Part shown: positions 1 to 6,549 of the stretch, one piece after another
Position numbering within the stretch: the first letter of the stretch is position 1
Layout of the letters: every line of letters starts with the position of its first letter
DNA from: Pseudomonadota bacterium
GTDB lineage: Bacteria; Pseudomonadota; Alphaproteobacteria; Rhizobiales; Xanthobacteraceae
DNA length: 6,934 bases
Direction: 5' to 3'
Assembly (NCBI GenBank): GCA_021823875.1
Contig: JAKAMD010000187.1
Location: 1-6,934 of the forward strand
The notes under the pieces: generated by a model
The model's input: the letters and a program-made list of their open reading frames with translations, nothing else
The model's database searches: none
What the model was told of the DNA's origin: nothing
Position numbers and translations under genes: made by a program

Positions 1-746
1 TCTCGACCTGCGCTTCGTTCATATTGGCCGGCGCCGGCGTGGCGGTCGCCAAGCACGGCAACCGCGCGCTGTCGTCGAAATCGGGTGCCGCCGACGTGCT
101 GCAGGCGCTCGGCGTCAAGATCGATCTGACCGCCGAGCAAGTGGCCAAATGCATCGCCGAGGCCGGCATCGGCTTCATGTTCGCGCCGGGACATCATCCC
201 GCCATGAAGAACGTCGGCCCGACCCGGGTCGAACTCGGCACCCGCACCATCTTCAATCTGCTCGGGCCGCTGTCGAACCCGGCAAGCGTCAAGCGGCAAA
301 TGATCGGCACCTTCTCGCGCCAATGGCTCGAGCCGATGGCGCAGGTGCTCAAGAACCTCGGGTCCGAGAGCATCTGGGTGGTGCACGGTTCCGACGGCCT
401 CGACGAGATCACTACCTCGGGCCCAACCAGCGTGGCCGAGCTGAAGAACGGCGAGATCCGTACCTTCGAGATCACGCCGGAGGACGCCGGCCTCGCGCGC
501 GCCAAGCCGGAGGCGCTGCGCGGGGGCGACGCTAATGCCAATGCCGCAGCGCTGCTCGATGTGCTCAAGGGCAAAAAGGGCCCCTATCGCGACGTGTCCG
601 TGCTCAATGCCGCCGCCGCGCTGATCGTTGCCGGCAAGGCCAAGGACCTGAAGGAAGGCGCCGCGCTCGCCGCCCATGCCATCGACAACGGCGAGGCCGA
701 GGGCCGGCTCGACCGGCTGATCGGGGTTTCCAACGCGGCCGACTAA
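1..746 (+). CDS. trpD: Anthranilate phosphoribosyltransferase, 3' part (5' end outside window)
   Basis: TrpD joins anthranilate to phosphoribosyl pyrophosphate to give phosphoribosyl-anthranilate, the second step of tryptophan synthesis in the cytoplasm. The reading frame is open at the window edge and its first complete codon is at position 3. A TTG at 24 lies inside the conserved core and is not the start. About 247 residues are present; the family is usually about 340, so roughly the first 90 are missing, including the glycine-rich PRPP loop. Visible family motifs are STCASF at the very start, KHGNR (51-65), SGAADVL, GFMFAP followed by HHPAMK (about 192-209), GPTRVEL, FNLLGPLSNP, and DGLDEIT (393-413), whose Asp-Glu pair is the known Mg-binding pair of the family. 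The protein ends in the usual helical tail before a TAA at 744-746. trpC follows after 83 bases. No frameshift or missing core residue is visible. Confidence 0.97.
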   Translation, partial: STCASFILAGAGVAVAKHGNRALSSKSGAADVLQALGVKIDLTAEQVAKCIAEAGIGFMFAPGHHPAMKNVGPTRVELGTRTIFNLLGPLSNPASVKRQMIGTFSRQWLEPMAQVLKNLGSESIWVVHGSDGLDEITTSGPTSVAELKNGEIRTFEITPEDAGLARAKPEALRGGDANANAAALLDVLKGKKGPYRDVSVLNAAAALIVAGKAKDLKEGAALAAHAIDNGEAEGRLDRLIGVSNAAD

Positions 747-776
747 CGCAGCATCCGGCAAAATCCGGCCCTGGGC

Positions 777-806
777 TTGACCGGGAACACGCCGCCGTTT
801 TCGAAT
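777..806 (+). promoter_or_regulatory. Candidate sigma70-type promoter upstream of trpC
   Basis: In the 83-base trpD-trpC gap there is TTGACC (777-782) and, 18 bases on, TCGAAT (801-806). These match the -35 and -10 consensus at 5 and 4 of 6 positions. A start near 813 would give a very short leader carrying the trpC ribosome site (GGGAG at 819-823, 6 bases before the ATG at 830). It could drive trpC-moaC-moeA independently of trpD. No convincing terminator hairpin was seen in the gap, so read-through from trpD is also expected. This is inferred from sequence only. Confidence 0.35.
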
Positions 807-829
807 AAGATCGTCCGCGGGAGAAACCG

Positions 830-1639
830 ATGTCCGACATCCTCGCCAAGATCGAGGCTTATAAGCGCGAGGAGATCGCGGCGGCCAAGCGCGCCAAGCC
901 GCTCAGCGTCCTGGAAGCCGAGGCCAAGGCGGCCTCAGCCCCGCGCGGCTTCCTCAAGGCCATCGAGCGGCGGCTGGCCGCCGGCGACTATGCGCTGATC
1001 GCCGAGATCAAGAAGGCGAGCCCCTCCAAGGGCCTTATCCGCGCCGACTTTGATCCCCCGGCCCTGGCGAAAGCGTACGAGGCAGGCGGCGCCACCTGCT
1101 TGTCCGTGCTGACCGACGCTCCTTCGTTCCAGGGCAAGCCGGAATTCTTGGGCGCGGCGCGCGATGCAGTCTCGCTGCCGGCCCTGCGCAAGGACTTCAT
1201 CTACGAGCCCTACCAGGTGGTGGAATCGCGAGCGCTCGGCGCCGACTGCATTCTGATCATCATGGCAGCGGTCTCGGACGGCGCAGCGCATGAGATTGAA
1301 AACACCGCACTTTCATATGGTATGGATGTTCTTGTTGAAGTTCATCAAGAAGATGATCTTAAGCGCGCTCTGAAGCTGAAATCGCGCCTGATCGGTATCA
1401 ACAATCGCGACCTGCGCAGCTTCAAGACCACGCTGGAAACCAGCGAACGGCTGGCCCCGCGCGTGCCGAGCGAGCGCATCGCGGTCGGCGAAAGCGGGCT
1501 CAATACGCCGGCCGACCTCGCCCGCCTCCACCGCATCGGCATCTCGACCTTTCTGATCGGCGAGAGCCTGATGCGGCAACCCGACGTAACGGCAGCCACC
1601 CGCGCCCTGCTCGCGCGCAGCCATGTCGCCGCGGAGTAA
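830..1639 (+). CDS. trpC: Indole-3-glycerol-phosphate synthase
   Basis: TrpC closes the indole ring: it converts carboxyphenylamino-deoxyribulose phosphate to indole-3-glycerol phosphate with loss of CO2, a cytoplasmic step of tryptophan synthesis. The 269-residue product has the usual length for a monofunctional enzyme, with no fused TrpF domain. It shows the (beta/alpha)8 barrel motifs in order: EIKKASPSKG (59-68, with the catalytic lysine), LTD followed by FQG (95-102), LRKDF (119-123, second catalytic lysine), VEVH (169-172, catalytic glutamate), INNRDL (190-195), GESGL (220-224) and the phosphate-binding GESLM (244-248). The ATG at 830 has GGGAG six bases upstream and the N-terminus matches the family. 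moaC follows closely, with its ribosome site inside the end of trpC, which suggests co-transcription and possibly translational coupling. Codons 160-177 have strikingly different codon use (see the separate entry), but the protein motifs there are intact. Confidence 0.97.
   Translation: MSDILAKIEAYKREEIAAAKRAKPLSVLEAEAKAASAPRGFLKAIERRLAAGDYALIAEIKKASPSKGLIRADFDPPALAKAYEAGGATCLSVLTDAPSFQGKPEFLGAARDAVSLPALRKDFIYEPYQVVESRALGADCILIIMAAVSDGAAHEIENTALSYGMDVLVEVHQEDDLKRALKLKSRLIGINNRDLRSFKTTLETSERLAPRVPSERIAVGESGLNTPADLARLHRIGISTFLIGESLMRQPDVTAATRALLARSHVAAE
1307..1360 (+). other. A/T-ending codon patch inside trpC
   Basis: Codons 160-177 of trpC contain one ATG, and the other 17 all end in A or T (for example CTT, GTT, GAA, GAT, CAT, CAA). 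Codons on both sides end almost always in G or C, as in the rest of the window. The shift begins at about 1295 (ATT GAA) and stops abruptly at 1361-1366 (AAG CGC). The encoded residues include the VEVH active-site strand, so the protein is constrained while the synonymous sites are not. The cause is unknown: short gene conversion from an AT-richer source, or a constraint at the DNA or RNA level, are both possible. Confidence 0.8.
1633..1636 (+). promoter_or_regulatory. Ribosome binding site that sets the moaC start
   Basis: GGAG at 1633-1636 lies 7 bases before the ATG at 1644, an ideal distance. It sits in the last codons of trpC, just before the trpC stop (TAA, 1637-1639). The earlier in-frame ATG at 1623 has no comparable site and would place this GGAG inside the gene, so 1644 is preferred. 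The arrangement fits translational coupling of moaC to trpC. Confidence 0.7.
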
Positions 1640-1643
1640 CGCA

Positions 1644-2195
1644 ATGGCAGGGGGCAAGAAATCAAGCGCTGGTAAGACCAAGAGCAAGAAGGCAGCGCCC
1701 CTGCTCGGCAATGCCGAGCTCACCCATATCGACGAACGCGGTCAGGCCCGCATGGTCGATGTCGGTGCCAAGCCCGCCACAGAGCGCGTCGCCATCGCCG
1801 AGGGCACGGTCATCATGCGGCCGGAGACGCTCGCGCTGGTGGTCGCCGGCAATGCCGCCAAGGGCGACGTGCTGGGCGCGGCACGGCTGGCTGGGATCAT
1901 GGCGGCCAAGCGCACGCACAACTTGATCCCGCTCTGCCATCCGCTGCCGATCACCAAGGTCGAAATCGAGATCGACGCCGAACCGACCCTGCCCGGCTTG
2001 CGCGTGCAGGCGACAGTGAAGGTGACCGGACAGACCGGCGTCGAGATGGAAGCGCTGACCGCGGTGACGATCGCGTGCCTGACCATCTACGACATGGTCA
2101 AAGCGGTCGAGCGCGGCATGCGCATCGAGGGCATCCGCCTCTTGGAAAAATACGGCGGCAAGTCCGGCCATTACCGGGCGGAGGACCGCGCATGA
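1644..2195 (+). CDS. moaC: Cyclic pyranopterin monophosphate synthase (MoaC)
   Basis: MoaC acts after MoaA in the first stage of molybdenum cofactor synthesis, turning 3',8-cyclo-dihydro-GTP into cyclic pyranopterin monophosphate in the cytoplasm. The 183-residue product (from the ATG at 1644) carries the family motifs KGDV (73-76), AGI-x-AAKRT then LIPLCHPL (94-101), TGVEMEALTA (131-140), LTIYDMVK (146-153) and GGKSG (171-175). The residues known to be catalytic in E. coli, the CHP histidine and the Asp and Lys of YDMVK, are present. Compared with the 161-residue E. coli protein it has an extra N-terminus of about 20 residues rich in Lys, Gly and Ser (residues 3-16), before the conserved LTHID. 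An upstream in-frame ATG at 1623 would add seven residues and overlap trpC; the ribosome site favours 1644. The last two codons and the TGA stop lie inside a palindromic repeat (2188-2236). moeA follows 58 bases on. Confidence 0.96.
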   Translation: MAGGKKSSAGKTKSKKAAPLLGNAELTHIDERGQARMVDVGAKPATERVAIAEGTVIMRPETLALVVAGNAAKGDVLGAARLAGIMAAKRTHNLIPLCHPLPITKVEIEIDAEPTLPGLRVQATVKVTGQTGVEMEALTAVTIACLTIYDMVKAVERGMRIEGIRLLEKYGGKSGHYRAEDRA

Positions 2196-2236
2196 TCCCG
2201 AAAAGTGGGAACCGGTTTTCGGATCAGATCATGCGC
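2188..2236. repeat. Palindromic intergenic repeat overlapping the moaC stop
   Basis: An imperfect palindrome whose outer arms GCGCATGATC (2188-2197) and GATCATGCGC (2227-2236) are perfectly complementary. An inner stem CCGAAAA (2198-2204) pairs with TTTTCGG (2216-2222), leaving an 11-base loop and a 4-base bulge (2223-2226). From memory, this GCATGATC...GATCATGC motif with a CGAAAA/TTTTCG core is a dispersed repeat family in rhizobial-type genomes. Its left arm supplies the last moaC codons and the TGA stop (2193-2195), and its right arm ends 17 bases before the moeA start. It could fold in the transcript between the two genes and affect stability or moeA translation. No T-run follows, so a strong terminator is unlikely. 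Confidence 0.8.
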
Positions 2237-2253
2237 AATCGAAAGGTCTTCCC

Positions 2254-3462
2254 GTGGCATTGATGCCGGTTGCCGAAGCCCTGGCGCGCGTGCTCGCCGA
2301 CGCCAAGCCGTTGGCGTCCGAAAACGTGCCGCTCAAGCAAGCAACCGGCCGCGTGCTCACGCAGGACATCACTGCGCTGCGAACGCAACCGCCGCTTAAC
2401 GTGTCGGCCATGGACGGCTATGCGGTGCGCGGCGCCGACGTGGCAGAGGCCCCGGTGACACTGACGCTGATCGGCGAGGTGGCCGCCGGCCATCCCTTCG
2501 AGGGTACAGTTGGCACTGGCGAAGCTGCTCGCATCTTTACCGGCGGCGTGATGCCGGCGGGCGCCGACACCGTGATCATCCAGGAAGTCACCAGCCGGCA
2601 TGGCGACAAGGTCGTCATCGCCAAATCTGCCGCGGTCGGCCGCAATGTGCGCCAACAGGGTATCGATTTTGCCGAGGGCTCCGTGTTGCTGCGGCGAGGC
2701 CAACGCCTCACCGACCGCGACGTCATGCTGGCCGCCTCCATGAACCATCCCGTGCTGCCGGTGCACCGGCGCCCGCGCGTGGCGGTGCTCGGTACCGGCG
2801 ACGAATTGGTGGCGCCGGGCACGACACCGAGCGAAGGCCAGATCGTCTATTCCAATGGTTTTGCGCTGATGGCCATGGCGGAGGGCGAAGGCGCCGAGGT
2901 GCTTGATCTCCGCATCGTCCCCGACCGCCTTCCCGATATCGCCCGCGCCGTGCGCGGCGCGCGCCAATGGGGCGCCGATATCCTGGCGACCACCGGCGGC
3001 GCCTCGGTCGGCGAGCACGACCTGGTGCAGAAGGCGCTCAAGGAGGAAGGGCTCGCGCTCGACTTCTGGCGCGTGGCGCTGCGCCCCGGCCGCCCCATGA
3101 TGCACGGAAGGCTCGGCGCTATGCAGGTGCTCGGCCTGCCCGGCAATCCGGTGTCGGCCTATGTCTGCGCCTTCCTGTTCCTGGTGCCGCTGATCCGGCG
3201 GCTGGCCGGCCGCGCCGACGCCGAGCGGGTGCCGGAGCCGGCCCGCCTCGGCTGCCTGCTCAAGGCCAATGATGAGCGCCAGGACTACGTGCGGGCGACC
3301 CTGGTCCAGACCCCGGACGGCCCCGTGGCCACCCCGCTGCCCGACCAGGACAGCTCCCTGATGGCCCCGCTCGCGGCCGCCGATTGCCTGCTGATTCGGC
3401 CGCCAAATGCCCCCGCAGCCGACCCCGGTTCACCCTGTGTCATCCTTAAGCTAGCCCTTTAG
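2254..3462 (+). CDS. moeA: Molybdopterin molybdenumtransferase (MoeA)
   Basis: MoeA inserts molybdate into adenylylated molybdopterin, the last step in forming the basic molybdenum cofactor, in the cytoplasm. The 402-residue product is the normal length. An N-terminal MoeA domain has the signature NVSAMDGYAVRG (49-60) and IFTGGVMPAGADTV (94-107). The central MoCF/MogA-like fold has VAVLGTGDEL (176-185), TTGGASVGEHD (246-256), LRPGRPM (276-282) and GLPGNPVSA (294-302). A C-terminal beta domain covers about 325-402. All signature acidic residues (GDEL, GEHD) are present. The start is the GTG at 2254, with AAAGG a few bases upstream and an N-terminus that fits the family; the in-frame ATG at 2263 would drop only three residues. 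It follows moaC across the palindromic repeat, so the two genes probably share a transcript. After the TAG stop a spacer holds the lexA control region. No defect is visible. Confidence 0.96.
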   Translation: MALMPVAEALARVLADAKPLASENVPLKQATGRVLTQDITALRTQPPLNVSAMDGYAVRGADVAEAPVTLTLIGEVAAGHPFEGTVGTGEAARIFTGGVMPAGADTVIIQEVTSRHGDKVVIAKSAAVGRNVRQQGIDFAEGSVLLRRGQRLTDRDVMLAASMNHPVLPVHRRPRVAVLGTGDELVAPGTTPSEGQIVYSNGFALMAMAEGEGAEVLDLRIVPDRLPDIARAVRGARQWGADILATTGGASVGEHDLVQKALKEEGLALDFWRVALRPGRPMMHGRLGAMQVLGLPGNPVSAYVCAFLFLVPLIRRLAGRADAERVPEPARLGCLLKANDERQDYVRATLVQTPDGPVATPLPDQDSSLMAPLAAADCLLIRPPNAPAADPGSPCVILKLAL

Positions 3463-3496
3463 CGGCCATTCGAGTTTTTCACTCCAAATTAAATCC

Positions 3497-3525
3497 TTGC
3501 GGAACACATATCGAACAGATAGTGT
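3497..3525 (+). promoter_or_regulatory. Candidate lexA promoter
   Basis: TTGCGG (3497-3502) and TAGTGT (3520-3525) lie 17 bases apart in the otherwise AT-richer moeA-lexA spacer. The match to sigma70 consensus is moderate, but the position is supported by a perfect LexA operator lying between and touching the two elements, a layout in which bound LexA would block RNA polymerase. Confidence 0.5.
3502..3516 (+). promoter_or_regulatory. LexA operator (SOS box), perfect match
   Basis: GAAC (3502-3505), a 7-base spacer, then GAAC (3513-3516). Read on the other strand this is GTTC-N7-GTTC, the established direct-repeat SOS box of Alphaproteobacteria. It lies 80 bases upstream of the lexA ATG, where autorepression of lexA is expected. 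Confidence 0.88.
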
Positions 3526-3527
3526 CC

Positions 3528-3542
3528 GTTCATGATTTGTTT
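3528..3542 (+). promoter_or_regulatory. Second, imperfect LexA operator-like site
   Basis: GTTC (3528-3531), 7 bases, then GTTT (3539-3542), one base off the GTTC-N7-GTTC consensus and in the opposite orientation to the first box, 11 bases further on. It would lie at or just after the likely transcription start. It may be a weaker second operator that tunes autorepression, or chance. Confidence 0.45.
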
Positions 3543-3595
3543 CAGATCGGCCGCCCGAGGGACGCTGGGGCCCGGTCGCGAAGGGGGAAAACCCA

Positions 3596-4303
3596 ATGCT
3601 CACCCGCACGCCGTTCGAGCCCCTGCGCCACATCCATGAGCGCCCGACCGAAACCGGCGTGCCCCCCTCTTTCGACGAGATGAAGGACGCTCTCGACCTG
3701 CGCTCGAAGTCGGGCATCCACCGGCTGATCACGGCGCTGGAGGAGCGCGGCTTCATCCGGCGCTTGGCCAACCGGGCGCGCGCCATCGAGGTGATCAAGC
3801 TCCCCGAGTCGGTCGGCCATGGCCTGCAGGGGCGCGCGCGCGGCGGCTTCACCCCGAGCGTGATCGAGGGCGATCTCGGCCGGGTTCGCACGGTCTCGGA
3901 GGACGGCAGCGACAGCGGCCGGCCGATCGCGGTGCCGGTCATGGGCCGGATCGCGGCGGGCACGCCGATCGAGGCGATCCAGACCCGCAGCCATGTCATC
4001 AACATGCCGCCCGACCTTCTGACCAGCGGCGAGCATTTCGCGCTCGAAGTGCGGGGCGACTCCATGATCGAGGCCGGCATCCTCGACGGCGACATCGCGC
4101 TCATCCGCAAGTCGGAGGCCGCCGACACCGGCGACATCGTGGTGGCGCTGATCGACGACGAAGAGGCGACGCTGAAGCGTTTCCGCCGGCGCGGTGCCTC
4201 CATAGCGCTGGAGCCTGCCAACACCTCCTACGAGGTGCGCATCCTGCCGCCTAACCGGGTGCGCATCCAGGGTAAGCTGGTGGGGCTGTTCCGGCGATAC
4301 TAA
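3596..4303 (+). CDS. lexA: LexA repressor / SOS self-cleaving protease
   Basis: LexA represses DNA-damage (SOS) genes and cuts itself when RecA filaments form, releasing them. The 235-residue product has the alphaproteobacterial form: an N-terminal winged helix-turn-helix (1-70, with PPSFDEMKDAL at 23-33 and the recognition helix region SKSGIHRLITALEERGFI at 37-54), a linker (about 71-110), and a C-terminal S24 protease domain. The cleavage site is Ala121-Gly122 in GRIAAGTP, the catalytic serine is Ser156 in RGDSM, and the lysine is Lys194 in ATLKRF. The start ATG at 3596 has a GGGGG run (3583-3587) 8 bases upstream and aligns with the family's usual first residues MLTR. Odd point: helix 1 carries prolines at residues 6, 9 and 17, where relatives usually have KQYELLRFI-type residues. 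Autoregulation is indicated by the upstream operators. The gene converges on comEC and the stop codons overlap by 4 bases. Confidence 0.96.
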   Translation: MLTRTPFEPLRHIHERPTETGVPPSFDEMKDALDLRSKSGIHRLITALEERGFIRRLANRARAIEVIKLPESVGHGLQGRARGGFTPSVIEGDLGRVRTVSEDGSDSGRPIAVPVMGRIAAGTPIEAIQTRSHVINMPPDLLTSGEHFALEVRGDSMIEAGILDGDIALIRKSEAADTGDIVVALIDDEEATLKRFRRRGASIALEPANTSYEVRILPPNRVRIQGKLVGLFRRY

Positions 4304-6549
4304 TCGCCAGCCTTTAGATCCTGCTGCCGCGGCGTGGCATCGGGGGCGACCGGGTGCCGTGATATTCTTGTCGCACGCGGCCCGTGCGCCCAGGGCCGGT
4401 CATAGCCGGCGGGACGCGCATCGGTTTCCACGAAGCGATGGCCGTCCCAGCGCAGCGCGATCGCGCCGCGCGCGCGCCAGACATTTCGATCGATCAGCTT
4501 TGCCGCACACGGCAATTGCGCCTGGCGCGGGCTCACCACCACAGCGGCGCGCCGGCAATCTTCACCGAAGGCTTCGATCGAAGTGACAAAGGACACCAGC
4601 CGGCCGTCGGCGAGGTGCCCAATGCAGCCGATGGCGTCGCAACGCATGCCCTCGCGCAGACCGCGATCCTTGACGCCGCGCGCATCGGCGTCGGCCGCGA
4701 GCCACTCCTTGACCGAGAACGTATCACGCGCGCTGGCCAGCACCACGAGCCGCCCGTCCGGACCGCGGATCGCAGCGGCCTGTCCGTCGCCTGGGACCAG
4801 CACGTCAGGCTGCGGCGTATCGGCGGCATAAAGGCTGGCGATCAGCGCCACCACCGCCCCGCTCCAGCGCAGCGGCGTACGCAACAGGCACAACAAGAGC
4901 AAGCCAGCCGTCGCCAGCAGCAGCGGCCCCGTGCCAAAGGCGTGGATGTGCCCGACCGCACCCGGCAGGCTCGTCACCCAGAGCGCCACGCTGTCCATCC
5001 ATTCGATGCCGTGGCCCATCAGCCGCCAGAACGGCGCGTCGAAGCCGAAGGGCATGGCCAGCACGCCGACGATGCCCATCGGCATCACCAGCGCGGACAC
5101 GACCGGCATGGCCAACAGATTGGCGAGCACGCCGTAAGGCGCCAGCCGATGAAAATGGTAGGCGGCGTAAGGCGTGGTGGCCAATCCGGCGACCAGCGAG
5201 GCAAGCACGAGCGCGGCGACCTCGCGCCCGCCCCACAGCGCGACGCGCGCGCCGAGCGATGTGTCGGCATCGGCTCGCCAGGGCAGGCCGTGTTGATAGG
5301 CCGCGATTAAGGCCAGCGTTGCCGCAAACGACATCTGGAAGCTCGGGTGCACCACCGCCTCCGGCGCGAATAATAAAACGACCAGGGCGGCAACGGTGAT
5401 GGTGCGGAAGGTGAGCGTCGGCCGGTCGAACATGATGCCGATGAGCACGATGGCGATCATGATGTAGGAACGCTGCGTGGCGACCTCGGCGCCGGATAGC
5501 AGCAGATAGAATGCCGCCGTGACCAGCGCGCCGGCCGCCGCCCATTTCTTGATCGGATGGCGGCTGGCCAGCGACGGGATCAGGGCGAAGCCAGCGCGAA
5601 TCAAAAAGAACACGATGCCGGCCACCACCGCCATGTGATAGCCGGAGATCGACAATACGTGGCCAAGACTTGAAATAAACATTGCGTCGTAAACCGGGGC
5701 TGAGATCGGATCGTTCTTGCCGGTGATCAGCGCGGAGGCGATCGAACCTTCATCGCCCGGCAGAACGGCGCGGATGCGCTTATCGATGGCCCCGCGTATC
5801 GCGTCGATCACCGCTGCGTAACGCAACCAGGTGCTGCTGGCGACCGGCGCGGCCAGTACCTTGATCTTGCCGAGCGCATAGCCAGAGGCGCCGATGCGCT
5901 GGAAATACATGGCGCGGGCGAAATCGTAGCCACCGGGACGCAGCGGCGCGAGCGGCGGCGTCAGACGCGCCTTGAAGGCAACGTAGCTGCCGACGTCCGG
6001 CGCCGTGCCCTTGCGCACGGCAACGCGGATGCGGGCGGGCGCCGGATCGCGGCGTGTGAGTTCGATATGGTCGACGCGCACGGTGACGCGGTCGGAGCGG
6101 GCGCGTTCTTCGCGTACTTCGACAAAGCCACTGACGGTCGCAGTCGCCGGGAACGCGAGCACCGGATGGGCGACGCGCGCGGTCTGCACGGTGGCGACGG
6201 CAAACCCCGACGTGATGGTGGCAAAGCCGAGCGCGAGCGGAAAGCCGACTACGCTGCGGCGGGCGGCATAGGCGACCGCGATGCCGACGAGCGCCAGCGC
6301 GCTGGCCGCCCACCAGGCCGGTTCGCGATCGGCAGTGAAATAGAGCGCGATGCCGAAACCGAAACCGACCGGCAGCCACGGCATCAGCCGCCCGGGCGCC
6401 ACTTCCGCCAGCGCCCACTGCGAGACCAGGCGGTGCAAATGCTCGGCCGGCCCTGCCAGCCGGTCCGGCAACGCGAGGCCGGCGCGCTGGCGCGCGGCGT
6501 CCAGCTCGGCGGCCCAGGCTCTCGCGCGCGATCGGTTCGGCTCGGCCAC
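4300..6549 (-). CDS. comEC: ComEC/Rec2-family DNA-uptake channel protein
   Basis: ComEC proteins form the inner-membrane channel that carries single-stranded DNA into the cytoplasm in natural transformation. The 749-residue product starts at a GTG (6547-6549), with GAGGG about four bases upstream on this strand. An N-terminal stretch (1-55) leads to about three membrane segments (57-71, 80-97, 101-121), then a soluble DUF4131/OB-like region (about 130-245) with the PGGYDFARAMYFQRIGASGY motif (206-224). The Competence domain (about 265-575) follows with many membrane segments and the signature HVLSISGYHMAVVAG (297-311). The C-terminal region (about 580-749) begins DVLVPGDGQAAA but lacks the HxHxDH metal motif of the metallo-beta-lactamase domain in Gram-positive ComEC, and holds four cysteines (637, 642, 665, 681). 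It may be a degenerate form of that fold. Natural competence of this organism is not shown by the gene alone. It ends convergently with lexA. Confidence 0.93.
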   Translation of the reverse strand: MAEPNRSRARAWAAELDAARQRAGLALPDRLAGPAEHLHRLVSQWALAEVAPGRLMPWLPVGFGFGIALYFTADREPAWWAASALALVGIAVAYAARRSVVGFPLALGFATITSGFAVATVQTARVAHPVLAFPATATVSGFVEVREERARSDRVTVRVDHIELTRRDPAPARIRVAVRKGTAPDVGSYVAFKARLTPPLAPLRPGGYDFARAMYFQRIGASGYALGKIKVLAAPVASSTWLRYAAVIDAIRGAIDKRIRAVLPGDEGSIASALITGKNDPISAPVYDAMFISSLGHVLSISGYHMAVVAGIVFFLIRAGFALIPSLASRHPIKKWAAAGALVTAAFYLLLSGAEVATQRSYIMIAIVLIGIMFDRPTLTFRTITVAALVVLLFAPEAVVHPSFQMSFAATLALIAAYQHGLPWRADADTSLGARVALWGGREVAALVLASLVAGLATTPYAAYHFHRLAPYGVLANLLAMPVVSALVMPMGIVGVLAMPFGFDAPFWRLMGHGIEWMDSVALWVTSLPGAVGHIHAFGTGPLLLATAGLLLLCLLRTPLRWSGAVVALIASLYAADTPQPDVLVPGDGQAAAIRGPDGRLVVLASARDTFSVKEWLAADADARGVKDRGLREGMRCDAIGCIGHLADGRLVSFVTSIEAFGEDCRRAAVVVSPRQAQLPCAAKLIDRNVWRARGAIALRWDGHRFVETDARPAGYDRPWAHGPRATRISRHPVAPDATPRQQDLKAGD

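Noticed and set aside
24..26. TTG at 24 as a start for the first gene
   Set aside because: The frame is open to the window edge and residues before it (STCASF) match TrpD, so the gene is simply cut by the window.
747..776. Terminator or attenuator between trpD and trpC
   Set aside because: Only a short direct repeat of ATCCGGC is visible, with no stable hairpin plus T-run and no tryptophan-rich leader peptide.
1623..1643. Upstream in-frame ATG at 1623 as moaC start
   Set aside because: It lies inside the end of trpC without a good ribosome site, while the ATG at 1644 has GGAG 7 bases upstream.
2224..3105. Long minus-strand open frame (293 residues) opposite moeA
   Set aside because: It is His/Gly/Arg/Ala-rich with no recognisable motif and lies wholly against the well-supported moeA; it is a shadow frame of GC-rich DNA.
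4384..5310. Plus-strand open frame of 308 residues opposite comEC
   Set aside because: Its composition (Arg, His, Gln, Ala) and lack of motifs are those of an antisense shadow; comEC on the other strand has clear family signatures.
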